The notes under the pieces were generated by a model. It was given only the letters and a program-made list of their open reading frames with translations. It did not search any database and was not told where the DNA came from. From CAVSJR01 sp963728285 (GTDB taxonomy: Bacteria > Actinomycetota > UBA4738 > HRBIN12), in contig CAVSJR010000001.1 in the NCBI GenBank assembly GCA_963728285.1, positions 620,001-684,000 of the forward strand: a stretch of DNA of 64,000 nt, given 5' to 3'. How positions within the stretch are numbered: the stretch's first letter is position 1; each line of letters begins with the position of its first letter. Of the stretch, positions 19,054-28,676 are shown one piece after another. The translations under genes were made by a program, and so were the position numbers.

Positions 19054-19085
19054 CGGCTCCGGGCGGCTGGTGCCACCCGGAGCCG
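19054..19085. terminator. Hairpin after larC
   Basis: A perfect 10-bp stem (CGGCTCCGGG and its complement) encloses a 12-base loop 14 bases after the larC stop. There is no T tract. The site is convergent with a possible short minus-strand ORF and could serve both directions. Confidence 0.5.
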
Positions 19086-19103
19086 ATACACACTCAGCTG
19101 CTG

Positions 19104-19190
19104 CTAGTTCCCTTTGAAGCCAGCGCCCGCCGCCATGAGTAGAGCGGCGAGCCAGCCCAGAGAGACCAGCAGTCGGCGGCACCTCTGCAT
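19104..19190 (-). CDS. Possible 28-residue hydrophobic peptide
   Basis: The reading frame MQRCRRLLVSLGWLAALLMA is followed by AGAGFKGN and a stop: a basic N-terminus, one hydrophobic segment and a small-residue tail. AAAGGGGGA lies eight to nine bases upstream of the ATG as a plausible ribosome binding site. It could be a small membrane peptide or a truncated signal peptide. There is no further support. Confidence 0.3.
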   Translation of the reverse strand: MQRCRRLLVSLGWLAALLMAAGAGFKGN

Positions 19191-19374
19191 GAGGCATCCC
19201 CCTTTCCGGCGGTACTCCCTCCCGGTATCGGCGGATCGGCCGAGGACTTGAGGAAAAATGTCCCCCTTTTTGCCTACGGCCCGAGTTGCCGGTGTAAAGG
19301 GCATCTGGGGGCGCCCGATACCACTTCCATGGACTATGGTGCCGCGCGCGGCCGGCGTGCCATATAGGGAACGC

Positions 19375-21498
19375 ATGCGACTGACCATCCTCACGTTCGC
19401 GGTGGCCATCACCGTCGGTCTCCTGGCCGGCGGGCGCCTGCGTGGCCTGAGCGCCGTCCGGTTCCGGTGGCCGTATCTGGCGCTCGTCGGCATCGCCCTG
19501 CAGTTCTTCCCCATCGGGGGATGGGAGGAGAACGCCCTGGTCCTTGCCTCCTTCGCAGCGCTGTGCGTCTTCACGCTCGCCAACATCCGCCAGCCCGGGT
19601 TCGTGCTCGTCTTCGTGGGGCTGGCCCTCAACCTCCTCGTGATCGGCGTGAACCAGGGAATGCCGGTGAGCCACAGGGCCCTCGTCGAGTCGGGGCAGCA
19701 GGATCTCGTTGACGACCTCGTCCAATCGGGCGGCGCCAAGCACCATCTGGCGACGAACGAGGACTCCCTGCGATCCCTCGGCGACGTGATCGCGATCCCT
19801 CCGCCCGTGCGCCAGGCCGTGAGCATCGGAGACGTGCTCATGTACACGGGGGCCGCATGGTTCATCGTCGCGTGGATGCGCCGCCGAGGGCCGACACGCG
19901 GCTCCCGGGATCCTGATGACGCGCCCGAGCCGGGCGAGGATCAGGAACGTCCGGATGACCGAGGAGGCGAGGCGGGCGTGCCGTTCACCGCCCTCGCATT
20001 CAGGATCGGCGTGGTTGCCGTCACGATCGGGTGGCTGGCGGCGGAGTTGCCCGGGTCCGCGGATCAGGTCCTGACTCCTGCCGTCCTCTTCTTCATCCTC
20101 GCCATCGCCGTCGTGGATCTCATTCCAGTCCCGGTGTGGGGAGGCATGCAGCTTTCGCTGAGCTTCCCGATCCTGCTCGGCGTCGCCGTGATCTTCGATC
20201 CTCCGGTCGCAGCGCTCATCGCGTTCCTCGGGTCCGTGGATCCTCGTGAGGTAAAGCTCGATGTCTCGCTCTCGATGGCCTTGTTCAACCGCTCCCAGGT
20301 GGCGATCTCGATCCTTCTCGCGAGCGGCATCTTCCATGCGACAGCGACGCACGCATCGCCGTGGTTTGCGCTCATCCCGGCCGTGCTCGTCGCCGCCCTG
20401 GTCGCCTACGGCGTCAATGTCGTGGCCGTCGCCGCCGAGCACACATTGAAGAACCGAGTGCCGCTGCGCCGCGTCATCGCGAAGATGCACGGTTCCGCCC
20501 CGTACGAGTTCATCATCTCCTACATCGGACTCGGCCTCTTCGGGGCCGCCATCGCTCGTTTCTACTTCACCGACGGGTTCGGGGCCGTTGTTGTGTTCCT
20601 CGCTCCCCTCATCTTCGCGCGGCAGATGTACTTCCGAAGCCGGGCGCTCGCGGACCAGCTCGCCGAGCGCAACATCTTGCTCGCCGAGCAGGCCCAGCGC
20701 CTGGAGGAATTGCTGCACAAGGAGCACGAGACGGTCGATGAGCTCCGAGAGCTCAACCGCATGAAGGGAGAGTTCGTCGCCGTCGTCTCTCACGAGCTTC
20801 GAACGCCGGTGACGGCGCTGATCGGGTACGCGAAGACGCTGCAGCAGAGTGAGTTCGCGGATGACGTCGTGCTCAGGGCCGAGTTCCTGGACCGCATGGA
20901 GCGCCAAGGGGACCGGCTGTTGCGGCTCGTCGAGAACCTCCTGACCGCATCTCGGCTGGAGAGCAGGCAGTTGCCGGTCACCACCGGACGCCTGCTCTTC
21001 GAGGACGTGTGCCGCGAGGTGATCGAAAGCCTCGCGGGGGAGGCCGACCGAATCGCCCTGCGGCTTCCTCCGGATCTGCCCGTGATGCACTCCGACCGCC
21101 AGTTGCTCGGCCGCGTGATCCAAAACCTCATCGACAACGCGCTCAAGTACTCGCCCGAGGGCGCGGCCTGCGAGCTCGGAGCTCGCGTCGAGGGGGACAA
21201 CCTGGTGTTCTGGGTCACCGATCAAGGAATCGGCATCCCGACGGAGAAGCTCGACCGCATCTTCGACCGCTTCTACCAGGTCGATTCCTCGTCGACGAGG
21301 AGCTACCGAGGCGCCGGCCTCGGCCTGTCGCTGGTCGCGGACCTCATGGATCACCTCGGGGGCACCATCGCCGTCGACAGCATGGAGGGGATCGGAAGCA
21401 CCTTCACGGTGACGCTGCCGGTGAACCTCGAGGTCGCGGAGGAGGAGGGTCGGCCCGCGCACGAGGAGTCCGATCCACGAGTCGGGCCGCGGGTTTGA
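19375..21498 (+). CDS. Sensor histidine kinase with N-terminal DUF5317 and second membrane domain
   Basis: This 707-residue protein joins three parts. The first ~185 residues form a DUF5317-type membrane domain (GLLAGGRLRGLSAVRFRWPY, LNLLVIGVNQGMPVSHRAL). A Pro/Glu/Asp-rich linker leads to a second block of about six helices (residues ~205-420). After a helical segment (LAERNILLAEQAQRLEELL) comes HisKA with FVAVVSHELRTPVTALIGYAKTL. HATPase_c follows, with NLIDNALKYSPEG, VTDQGIGIP, FDRFYQVD and GAGLGLSLVADL. All kinase motifs are intact. The start ATG follows AGGGAACGC. No response regulator is directly adjacent; two stand-alone receivers lie about 1-2 kb downstream. DUF5317 is usually a stand-alone small protein, so the fusion is unusual. 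Confidence 0.85.
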   Translation: MRLTILTFAVAITVGLLAGGRLRGLSAVRFRWPYLALVGIALQFFPIGGWEENALVLASFAALCVFTLANIRQPGFVLVFVGLALNLLVIGVNQGMPVSHRALVESGQQDLVDDLVQSGGAKHHLATNEDSLRSLGDVIAIPPPVRQAVSIGDVLMYTGAAWFIVAWMRRRGPTRGSRDPDDAPEPGEDQERPDDRGGEAGVPFTALAFRIGVVAVTIGWLAAELPGSADQVLTPAVLFFILAIAVVDLIPVPVWGGMQLSLSFPILLGVAVIFDPPVAALIAFLGSVDPREVKLDVSLSMALFNRSQVAISILLASGIFHATATHASPWFALIPAVLVAALVAYGVNVVAVAAEHTLKNRVPLRRVIAKMHGSAPYEFIISYIGLGLFGAAIARFYFTDGFGAVVVFLAPLIFARQMYFRSRALADQLAERNILLAEQAQRLEELLHKEHETVDELRELNRMKGEFVAVVSHELRTPVTALIGYAKTLQQSEFADDVVLRAEFLDRMERQGDRLLRLVENLLTASRLESRQLPVTTGRLLFEDVCREVIESLAGEADRIALRLPPDLPVMHSDRQLLGRVIQNLIDNALKYSPEGAACELGARVEGDNLVFWVTDQGIGIPTEKLDRIFDRFYQVDSSSTRSYRGAGLGLSLVADLMDHLGGTIAVDSMEGIGSTFTVTLPVNLEVAEEEGRPAHEESDPRVGPRV

Positions 21499-21584
21499 TC
21501 GTGGGTCCGACTCCGCCGAGTGCTCCGGAACGCTAGGGTCGAGCCGCCCGCAGCGAAGGCCGAGAACAGAGCCCCGAGGAGCCG

Positions 21585-22261
21585 ATGAACTCGCATCCAC
21601 AGGATGGCCCCACCGGCGGGTTCCCCAGGGTGCCGCGGCCGTTCCAGCGCCGCCGTCGACCATCCCTCCCGCCCCGCCCATGCCGGTTCCTCCGGTCTAC
21701 GGAGGGACGCCGCCACCGGCAGGCGCCGACCCTCGTTGGGCGGGCCGGCTCTCCTCCCCCTGGAGGCGCCTCGGGGCCTTCCTCATCGACGGACTCGTGT
21801 TCGTCCCCGTGGGGATCGCGGTGGTCTTCGCAACGATCGTGCCGCGGTTCCTCAACGACCCGGAGTTCCAACGCTTGCAGCGCCTCGACGCCGGGCGCCC
21901 TCTGACGCAAGCGGAGATGCAGCAGATCGTGCAGCACTTCCAATCCCGCTTCTTTCTCCCCCTCATCCTGATCAGCGTCGGCATGAGCGTCCTGACGGGG
22001 ATCTACACCGTGTTGTTCACCAAGCTGAAGGGCCAAACGCTCGGCAAGATGGCCGTCGGCATCAAGGTCGTCCACATGCTCGACGGCTCCCTCCCCACGT
22101 GGGGACACGCGATCGCTCGGTGGGCACTCCCCGCCGCAGCGGCGCTCGTTCCGACGGTCGGCGGCCTCGGCTGGCTGCTGATCTACCTCTGGATCCTGTG
22201 GGATCCGAACAGGCAGGGCCTGCACGACAAGGTCGCCAAGACGGTGGTCATCCGGAAATAA
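21585..22261 (+). CDS. RDD family membrane protein, frameshifted near the start
   Basis: The product is an RDD-family membrane protein of about 225 residues. It has a Pro-rich cytoplasmic N-terminus, the RDD signature SPWRRLGAFLIDGLVFVPVGIAV, a second helix pair (FFLPLILISVGMSVLTGIYTVLF) and GQTLGKMAVGIKVV. The C-terminal helix (GGLGWLLIYLWILWDPNRQGLHDKVAKT) ends the protein. The start is the ATG preceded by GAGGAG at 21575. That choice requires one missing C in TTCCCCAGG near 21627, which restores a Pro/Ala-rich N-terminus in frame. An internal ATG at 21680 would give a shorter intact version. Confidence 0.8.
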
Positions 22262-22303
22262 CCGGCACGGCGCGCCCGGCCGCCACGGCCTCGACGGCCG
22301 TCG

Positions 22304-22762
22304 TCAAGCGGGGTCGCGACGTCCGATCGAAGCCGATTCGATGCCGACCCTGTACGACACCTTGTGGACCACGTCGTCGAGATCGAATGGCTTGACGATG
22401 TACTCGGCGACGCCGAGGTGGTGCGCCAGGAGCCGCTCCCCCTGCCCCGATCGGGCGGAGAGCACGATCACGAGCGGACGACGGCCGGCGTGATGCTGCA
22501 TCTCTCGCAGGAACCACCAGCCGTCCCGCTGCGGCATCATCAGGTCGAGGATGACGAGCGCGGGCGGATCGGAGACGACGATATTCATCCCCTCCTGCGC
22601 ATTCGGGGCAAGGGAGACGGCGAACCCCTGCGCCTCCAGGCCGATCTTGAGGATCTGGCGGATCGTCGGCTCGTCGTCGATCACGAGCACGCGCGGGGCG
22701 CCCTCGGCCGGGGAGTCGCCGGGCCGCGGTTGGGCATCCACCTCACGCTCGGGGTTGCTCAT
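22304..22762 (-). CDS. Single-domain response regulator
   Basis: The 152-residue protein is a receiver domain with a short N-terminal extension. It has the acidic pair in VLVIDDEPTIRQIL, the phospho-acceptor aspartate in LVILDLMMPQRDGWWFLREM, the switch serine in VIVLSARSGQGERLL and lysine in YIVKPFDLDDV. It has no output domain. It is closely related to the receiver on the other strand at 23.2 kb; the two share DGWWFLRE, LSARxGQGERL and VKPF. These paralogues may act as phospho-relay partners of the orphan kinases in the window. Confidence 0.85.
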   Translation of the reverse strand: MSNPEREVDAQPRPGDSPAEGAPRVLVIDDEPTIRQILKIGLEAQGFAVSLAPNAQEGMNIVVSDPPALVILDLMMPQRDGWWFLREMQHHAGRRPLVIVLSARSGQGERLLAHHLGVAEYIVKPFDLDDVVHKVSYRVGIESASIGRRDPA

Positions 22763-22888
22763 GGTAGGGCATCGGCGGAGACCTCGAGAACCTGAAGCGC
22801 GCACGCTCGATCCCAGGGGACGCTCCCTCGAGTCGGGGAGACGGACCGGCCCTTTACGATGGTGCCGTGCCGCGACACGAGGGCCGCC

Positions 22889-23125
22889 GTGCAGCCGAGT
22901 GGTAACCAGCCGCTGCTCTTCGCCATGGGGGACTCGGCGCTGCGCGCGGCCCGAACGGCCCCCGCTCGGTACCGCGTCGACGTGCGCCACGACGACGGCG
23001 TCCGGTGGAGCGCGTACGGTCGATATCCAACCCGGCGCATCGCCCGGGCGGCGCGTCGACATCTCCTCGAGCAGGGAATGTCCTCGGAGGACGTCCGGGT
23101 GCGTCGGATCCACGAGGAAGCGTGA
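22889..23125 (+). CDS. Hypothetical basic protein (78 residues)
   Basis: From a GTG start the product is about 78 residues; an internal ATG at 22925 would give 66. The C-terminal two thirds (RYRVDVRHDDGVRWSAYGRYP, then ARAARRHLLEQGMSSEDVRVR) look like one compact alpha/beta domain rather than random GC-rich translation. No family is recognised. It lies between two oppositely oriented response-regulator genes. Confidence 0.45.
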   Translation: MQPSGNQPLLFAMGDSALRAARTAPARYRVDVRHDDGVRWSAYGRYPTRRIARAARRHLLEQGMSSEDVRVRRIHEEA

Positions 23126-23241
23126 TGGCCGCTGGTCGGCGATGGCGCGACCGCGCGCGCTGACCTGCGCTTTCAGGGTGGGTGGAGCGTTCTTGGGCCG
23201 CGGGCCTTCAGATGGGCCGCGGGACGTCCGATCTCCGAGTC

Positions 23242-23673
23242 ATGAGTCGCGATCACGCCCCTGCCGAGTCATCGGATCGAGACGGACAACGAGTCCTGCT
23301 CGTCGAGGACCACTCGGACATCCGGCGCGTGCTGCGCGTGAGCCTGGAGGCCGAGGGCTACTCGGTGGTCGAGGCCTCAAACGGTCCCGAGGGAATCGAC
23401 CGGGTCGAGGCGACGCATCCCGACTTGGTCATCCTCGATCTCATGCTGCCGGTGAAGGATGGCTGGTGGTTCCTGCGTGAGGTCCAGCAGTGTCCCGGCC
23501 CGCGGCCGGTGGTCATCATTCTGTCGGCGAGAGCGGGGCAGGGAGAACGCCTCGTGGCGCAGAACCTCGGGGCTGCGGCCTTCATGGTCAAGCCCTTCGA
23601 GCCCGACGACGTGGTGACGAAGGTCCGGTCCCTCATCGGGTCGACCGAGAAGGAGCAGAGGGGCGCCGTCTAA
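23242..23673 (+). CDS. Single-domain response regulator
   Basis: The 143-residue protein is a receiver domain with the acidic residue in VLLVEDHSDIRRVL, the phospho-acceptor aspartate in LVILDLMLPVKDGWW, the switch serine in IILSARAGQGERL and lysine in FMVKPFEPDDV. It has a short unstructured tail (GSTEKEQRGAV). No DNA-binding domain is present. It is the paralogue of the minus-strand receiver 480 bases away. The start shown is the ATG closest to the domain; an upstream ATG would add 20 residues of low quality. Confidence 0.85.
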   Translation: MSRDHAPAESSDRDGQRVLLVEDHSDIRRVLRVSLEAEGYSVVEASNGPEGIDRVEATHPDLVILDLMLPVKDGWWFLREVQQCPGPRPVVIILSARAGQGERLVAQNLGAAAFMVKPFEPDDVVTKVRSLIGSTEKEQRGAV

Positions 23674-23838
23674 GCGCCGGTCGTGCACGTCGCACGGATT
23701 GCGCTTCTGCGACGCTTTCGGCAGGATCCCTTGCGCGACCGGACGTGGCGATTGTCTTTCGAGGTCGAGCTGCGGTATGGAGCTTTGGTAGCGACCGTAG
23801 ACGCCGTCACCAACGGCGCGGGAGGATGGAGTCCCCCA

Positions 23839-24451
23839 ATGGCGACTCCAGCGCAGGACGCACAACATCGAATCACGTGGCGGACGTGGCTCGCATTTGC
23901 GGTCTTCGGCATCGCGGTGGCCGTCGCCTTCCTCTTGCCGGCGTACTACGGGGGATGTCGGCCGGGTTGGTATCCATGGAATCATGGAACCGCCGCCAAC
24001 CCGAGCATCGTCTGCGGCCTGCCGCCACCCTCGGACGACTGGGGTTACTCGCAGCACATTCTGCTGCCGCTGAAGATCGCGATCGGCATGGGAGGGGCGC
24101 TGCTCGCTCGCGCCGTCGTCATGGCGGGACGTCGGCGCCGAGGCGTCGCTGCCGTAGAAACCGCCGTCGCCTTGCTCATGATCGGGCTGACGGCGTTCCT
24201 GTTCATATACCCCACGAAGGCGGAGATGACGGGGCAGGTGGCATCGGATCTTCGATGCCTCGACCCCGGATGTGAGGGGATGACCGTTGAGCAGGCGGTC
24301 ATGAGCGAACCGCCGTCTGATCGCCTGCAATACCCCAAGGCGCACCGCTGCCTGGTGGATCATCTGGGAGGGCCTGTACAGCGATCACATCTCGGCGGAT
24401 GCCGTCAAGGACCAGCTGGTCGAGAAGTACGGGGAACAGATCCTGCTCTGA
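23839..24451 (+). CDS. Membrane protein of unknown function, frameshifted
   Basis: The protein begins MATPAQDAQHRITWRTWLAF and has three hydrophobic segments (WLAFAVFGIAVAVAFLLPAYY, HILLPLKIAIGMGGALLARAV, VETAVALLMIGLTAFLFIYP). A cysteine-containing region (DLRCLDPGCEGM) follows. Near 24350 the frame must shift by one base to read IWEGLYSDHISADAVKDQLV and then a short tail ending QILL, which looks like a genuine C-terminus. Total is about 204 residues. No family is recognised. It marks the start of a stretch with unusually many frame breaks. Confidence 0.5.
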
Positions 24452-24645
24452 GGGATGTCACCAACGCACATATCCGCACTGGCGGCCGAGTCCGACGATC
24501 TATAGCATCGCCGGGCACAAGAGGCTGTTACTAAGAGCCCGCCCTTTAGGCCATCTGCCAGGGAAGATGCGGTCGCTTAGGCGGGGTTCCATGTCACCCA
24601 GACTTGCCATAGGCTGCGGCCGCCCCCGTACGAAAGGCAAGTCAC

Positions 24646-25034
24646 TTGAAGGCTCGATGGATCATCGTTTCGGCGGTCGCCGCCCTCATGGCTGCTCTCA
24701 CCCCGCTTAAGCGCCCAAGCCTCGACGCTCCAGGACCCCGATGATGTAGCGGGCGCGCTCAATATCAAGCGTGCAGACGTCGAGGACTTCCCGGTCCCTG
24801 GCGAGCAATTCCTAGCGTTCACCTTGGAGACCTATGAGCCGTTCGCCTGCGACGACCTCGCGGGTACGCTGGTCGGCTTCGTCGGCGACTTCCCGACAAC
24901 GCCTGACGGTCTGCACAGCGTCCGCTTCCGTGTTCGCTGTGACCACGCAGAACGGCTATTACTGGACGGTCAGGTACGTCCAGACCGGGCATCAAACATC
25001 GGATGCCGTCGCCCGACGCCATCGAGCGGCCTAA
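24646..25034 (+). CDS. Small secreted protein with DPDDxxGxLxI motif, frameshifted
   Basis: From a TTG start preceded by AAAGG, the product begins with a signal peptide (KARWIIVSAVAALMAALTP). A one-base shift near 24705 gives the mature segment ASTLQDPDDVAGALNIKRAD and FLAFTLETYEPFACDDL. The DPDDxxGxLDI motif near the N-terminus is common in small actinobacterial secreted proteins. A second shift near 24935 would join the tail TTQNGYYWTVRYVQTGHQTS before the stop. Function is unknown. Two breaks in about 390 bases make this either low-quality sequence or a decaying gene. Confidence 0.45.
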
Positions 25035-25209
25035 GCTCCACGACCGTGAAAATTCTCGTCGACATGGACCTGGTATAGGGGCTCCTACGGAGACATCGTC
25101 CCGACTCGCTGGCAGGCCATCTCGGAGGTCGGTCGAGAGGGACATGCCCCGGACCACGGATGGGGCAAGTTGGCCTTCTGAGCTACGGCCGAGGAAACGA
25201 GGTCCGTCT

Positions 25210-25934
25210 ATGAAGAAGCACCCGCAACGATCGCTGAACACGCGACTCTTCCAGCGCGAACCATTGCCCGGAGCCTCATCGCGGCCTCGCTCCTCGCCCC
25301 AGTTCTCGGGGTGACGACCCAAGCGTGGGCATCGACGCCGCTGATAGACGCCTCGTTCCGAAGTCTCCGCCTGATGGACAACGGCTCGGTCCGGGTGGTC
25401 GCCGAGTACACCTGCCCCGGCGGCTACGGCTATCGACCACAACGCTACGGGGCCTTTCTTGGCGTCGCGCAGAACCAAGAGGGGCAGACGCCTTCCGTAG
25501 GCGCAGGCGAGCGTTTCGAGGACGAGGTGGTCTGTGACGGAACGCCGAAGGTCGTCGTGAAGCGAGTGCGTCCGATACATCATCAGCGGTTTGACGAGCG
25601 GTCCCCTGTGTTCGCCAACCTGCAACTTGACCTGTTTTCCCGCACAGAGCCGCCCCCCGGGAGCCTCGTCACACGGGAGCAGGACATGTTCCGACTCCAG
25701 GCAGGCGGGGATGCGACGCTAGTGGGCGACGTGAACCTGGGACGGGTTCAGCTCAACGACTTCGGCGAACTCGTCGTGGGACCTCAACTGCCGGAGTGCC
25801 CGACGGGCTGGGAGCGGGAACCAGACGACCGACACTTACATACGGCGGACGATGTACATGCCGAGTCCCAGACGCCGCTTCTTACTCCGGGTCAATCCGC
25901 CGTGACCTCGTCTGCGACGGCGAGACGCGCATGA
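25210..25934 (+). CDS. Secreted protein of unknown function, frameshifted
   Basis: An ATG followed by KKHPQRSLNT and, after a one-base shift near 25245, by RTIARSLIAASLLAPVLG gives a plausible signal peptide ending near TTQAWAS. The mature part reads LRLMDNGSVRVVAEYTCPGGYG, ERFEDEVVCDGTPKVVVKRV and FANLQLDLFSRTEPP, a beta-rich pattern. The real C-terminus is unclear because the frame degrades after GPQLPECPTGWE. A second copy of the CDGxxKxxxKRVxP element follows, so the original protein may have been a tandem two-domain protein. No family is recognised. Confidence 0.45.
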
Positions 25935-26167
25935 TCAAGAAGAGGGTGAACCCGCTCTCCCACGCCGTGTTGGGCACGTTCCGCATCGCTTACGTCACGG
26001 TGGACCTGGAGCCTGTACGAGGTCGCTACCGATACACATGTCCATGTCGTCTCAGGTACTTACCCTGTCCGACCAGATGTAGTTCCCACCAGCGTTTGTT
26101 CACAGAACCACCGTCGGTCGGGGTACGATATCACAACCCCTGGCAGAGCAGAAAGGAACCCCGATGA
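25796..26167 (+). pseudogene. Second, degraded copy of the preceding secreted domain
   Basis: After a disordered junction the frame reads RRDLVCDGETRMIKKRVNP, then TFRIAYVTVDLEPVRGRY. This parallels EDEVVCDGTPKVVVKRVRP and FANLQLDLFSR in the gene just upstream. No start codon with a ribosome binding site belongs to it, and the frame breaks at both ends. It is either the second domain of a tandem protein disrupted by sequence errors, or a decayed duplicate. Confidence 0.4.
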
Positions 26168-26527
26168 AAGCTCCGATAGGCCGCCTCGGCGGCCGTGCTC
26201 GTCGTTCGTCGCTGCGCCGGCACTGACCGCTTGCGGGTGAGCGGCCGGCGGGAGCGCTCAGTGTGCCCAGCCCGGCGACTATCGTCGGACCCTCGATGAC
26301 GACGCCTTCGGCCAGTCAGGGTCCATACGTGGCACGGCGTGAGACGCCGTGATAGTCGCCGGCAACGGAGTCGACTACGTCACCGACGCTTGTCCACCGT
26401 TGCGAAGCGCGTGAGCGAGCGCTGGACGCCGCCCAGACCGAGCCTTATGGCCCAGTCTATGGCCCAGGACGACATCGAGTTCGGCCACGTTCGACGACGA
26501 GTAGCGCGTTTCCGCAGGTAGATGCGG
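26168..26527. other. Gene-poor stretch with a possible degraded lipoprotein start
   Basis: AAAGGA and an ATG at 26164 begin a 20-codon frame that ends in a stop. Neighbouring frames contain a lipobox-like LTACG, suggesting a frameshifted lipoprotein remnant. Nothing else between here and the tRNA could be supported. Confidence 0.3.
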
Positions 26528-26612
<85 letters not shown>

Positions 26613-26842
26613 GGAGGGCATAGTAACAAGCACCCTTCGCTCGGCTTCCGGGCCGCCCTGAGCTCGATGCCTTGGCTGCCCGATGAGGTCCGTACCCTGC
26701 GGCCCTGGTCGGCGTATACATGGGCAGCGATTGGACGCTCCAGCCAAGTCCGCTGCTGTCTGGCACTTCTCTCTAGCGTGGGGCACAATTGGCCGATATG
26801 CAGTACTAGCAACTGGCTAGTGAGTCCAGCTAAGGGGGCACG

Positions 26843-28676
26843 ATGTCAAGATCTCGGCGCGCGGCGGCACTGGCGGTCGCCTTCTCCATGCTCACGGTGA
26901 CGCTTCTCCTTGGGATCGGCATCCGCTCAGGAGGCGTCTCCCACCCAGCCGGAGCAGAAGCGCGTCCTGACGATCGGGACGGACGAAGACATCCGGACGA
27001 CGAACCCCCTTACGGTCGCTGAACGGCATCGAAGCGTGGACCTTCTACCACATGTACTCGGGCATGCTGTGGTTCAACAAGGATGATCTGAGCGCGGCCC
27101 CCGGGCTGGTCAGCGACTGGACCCAGAGTGAGGATGGTCTCACGTGGACGTTCACGTTCCGCGAGGGCCTCAAGTGGAGCGACGGCGAGCCCCTGACGGC
27201 ACACGACTTCGCCTTCACCGCGAACTTCCTCATCGACAACGACAAGGAAATCGTCTCCTGGAACCAGAACACGGACTTTCCGTTCACCGAGAGCATCACC
27301 GCTCCCGACGACACCACCCTCATATGGAAGACCAGCCAACCGACGTTCGCGCCCGGAAAGCCGGAGTACTACCTCGTCCTGCCGGAGCACATCTGGGGCG
27401 ACCTGAGCGGCGAAGAGGCAAGCAAGTTCAAGAACTTCCCCGATCCCGTCGTGTCCGGCCCGTTCACGTTGACCGAGCGCGTGCAAGGCCAATTCTGGCG
27501 TCTCGAGCCCAACCCGTACTGGTTCGGCGACAAGCCGAACGTCGACGAGATCGTGTTCCGCCTGTTCAACACCGACGAGGCGATCGTTCAGGCTCTCAAG
27601 CGGGGCACCGTCGACTTCGCCGAATACCTTCCGGCCCCGCTGTTCGACTCGCTCGCCGGAACCTCCGATGCCGGCTCGGCCGCCGGAGGCCCCACAACGC
27701 CATCGGCTCGGCTCAGAACTTCGCGAACCTGAACTTCAACCTCCTCGAGGCCGACAAGAGCACCGGGCACCCCGCCCTCCTCGACGTCAACGTACGCCGG
27801 GCCATCGAGTTCGCCATCGACAAGGAACTCCTCATCGAGAAGATCCGGCGAGGCTACTCGATCCCGGGGACGACGGTGGTCCCGCCCTCCTATCCGTTCT
27901 GGCACTACGAGCCGACGGCGGAGGAGCTGATCACGTTCGATCCCGCGGAGGCCAATCGCATCCTCGACGAGGCCGGCTACGAGGACACCGATAACGACGG
28001 GATCCGTGAGATGCCGGGCGGCGGGCGTCCACTCGAGCTGCGGCTGAACGTGACCTCGAGCGACACGGACGCGATCAAGTCCGCCGTCTTCGTCGAGAGC
28101 TGGCTCAAGGACATCGGCATCGACGTCACGACCTCGTCGATGAACAACAGCAGCATCCTCGAGCAGTACTACGCCGGCGACTTCGACATGTACTGGTACG
28201 GATGGGGCACGAGCCCGGACCCGGACTTCCTCCTGTCCACGTTCACGACGGAGGAGTGCGGCTTCTGGAGCGACACGTGCTGGGACGACCCCGAGTACAA
28301 CGCGCTGTACGAGAAGCAGAAGGCCGCCTTCGTCCCGGAGGAACGACAAGTGCTGGTCCGCCAGCTCCAACAGATGATCTACAACGAGGTCCCTGAGATC
28401 GTGATGTGGTACGACCAAAACCTCGAGTCCTATCGGGCGGATCGCTGGACGGGCTTCGTGCCGCTCCCCACCAAAGAACGGCGATCTCCTCGACCAGGCG
28501 ACCCCGTACTCGTCCATCGCCGTCCGGCCGGCGACGCAGGGATGCCGCCTCCGGCACCGCCGAGGGAGGGCTGCCGGGCATCGTGTGGGGGGCGATTGTC
28601 GCCGTCGTCGTGATCGGCGTGGTGGCCTTCGTGTGGTTCGTCGACGCGGCGAGGAGAAGGCCTGAGGGAAGGCTGA
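26843..28676 (+). CDS. Oligopeptide/dipeptide ABC transporter substrate-binding protein, frameshifted
   Basis: This is a family 5 extracellular solute-binding protein. It has a signal sequence (SRSRRAAALAVAFSMLTVTL), then KRVLTIGTDEDIRTTNPL, the SBP_bac_5 core SDWTQSEDGLTWTFTFREGL and WSDGEPLTAHDFAF. The C-lobe contains RRAIEFAIDKELLIEKIRRG and DMYWYGWGTSPDPDFLLS. A C-terminal hydrophobic helix (GIVWGAIVAVVVIGVVAFVWF) and a basic tail follow, so the protein is probably membrane-anchored at its C-terminus. Breaks occur near 26935, 27020, 27690 and 28470; the exact stop is uncertain. Start: ATG with AAGGGGG upstream. It is first in a five-gene Opp/Dpp operon. Confidence 0.85.

Noticed and set aside
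18991..21681. 896-codon frame antisense to the DUF5317 kinase
   Set aside because: The sense strand encodes intact HisKA and HATPase motifs; the antisense protein is Asp/Glu/His/Arg-rich and featureless.
22262..22303. Terminator between the RDD gene and the convergent response regulator
   Set aside because: Only a 6-bp stem (ACGGCC/GGCCGT) is present, without a T tract, too weak to list as a feature.
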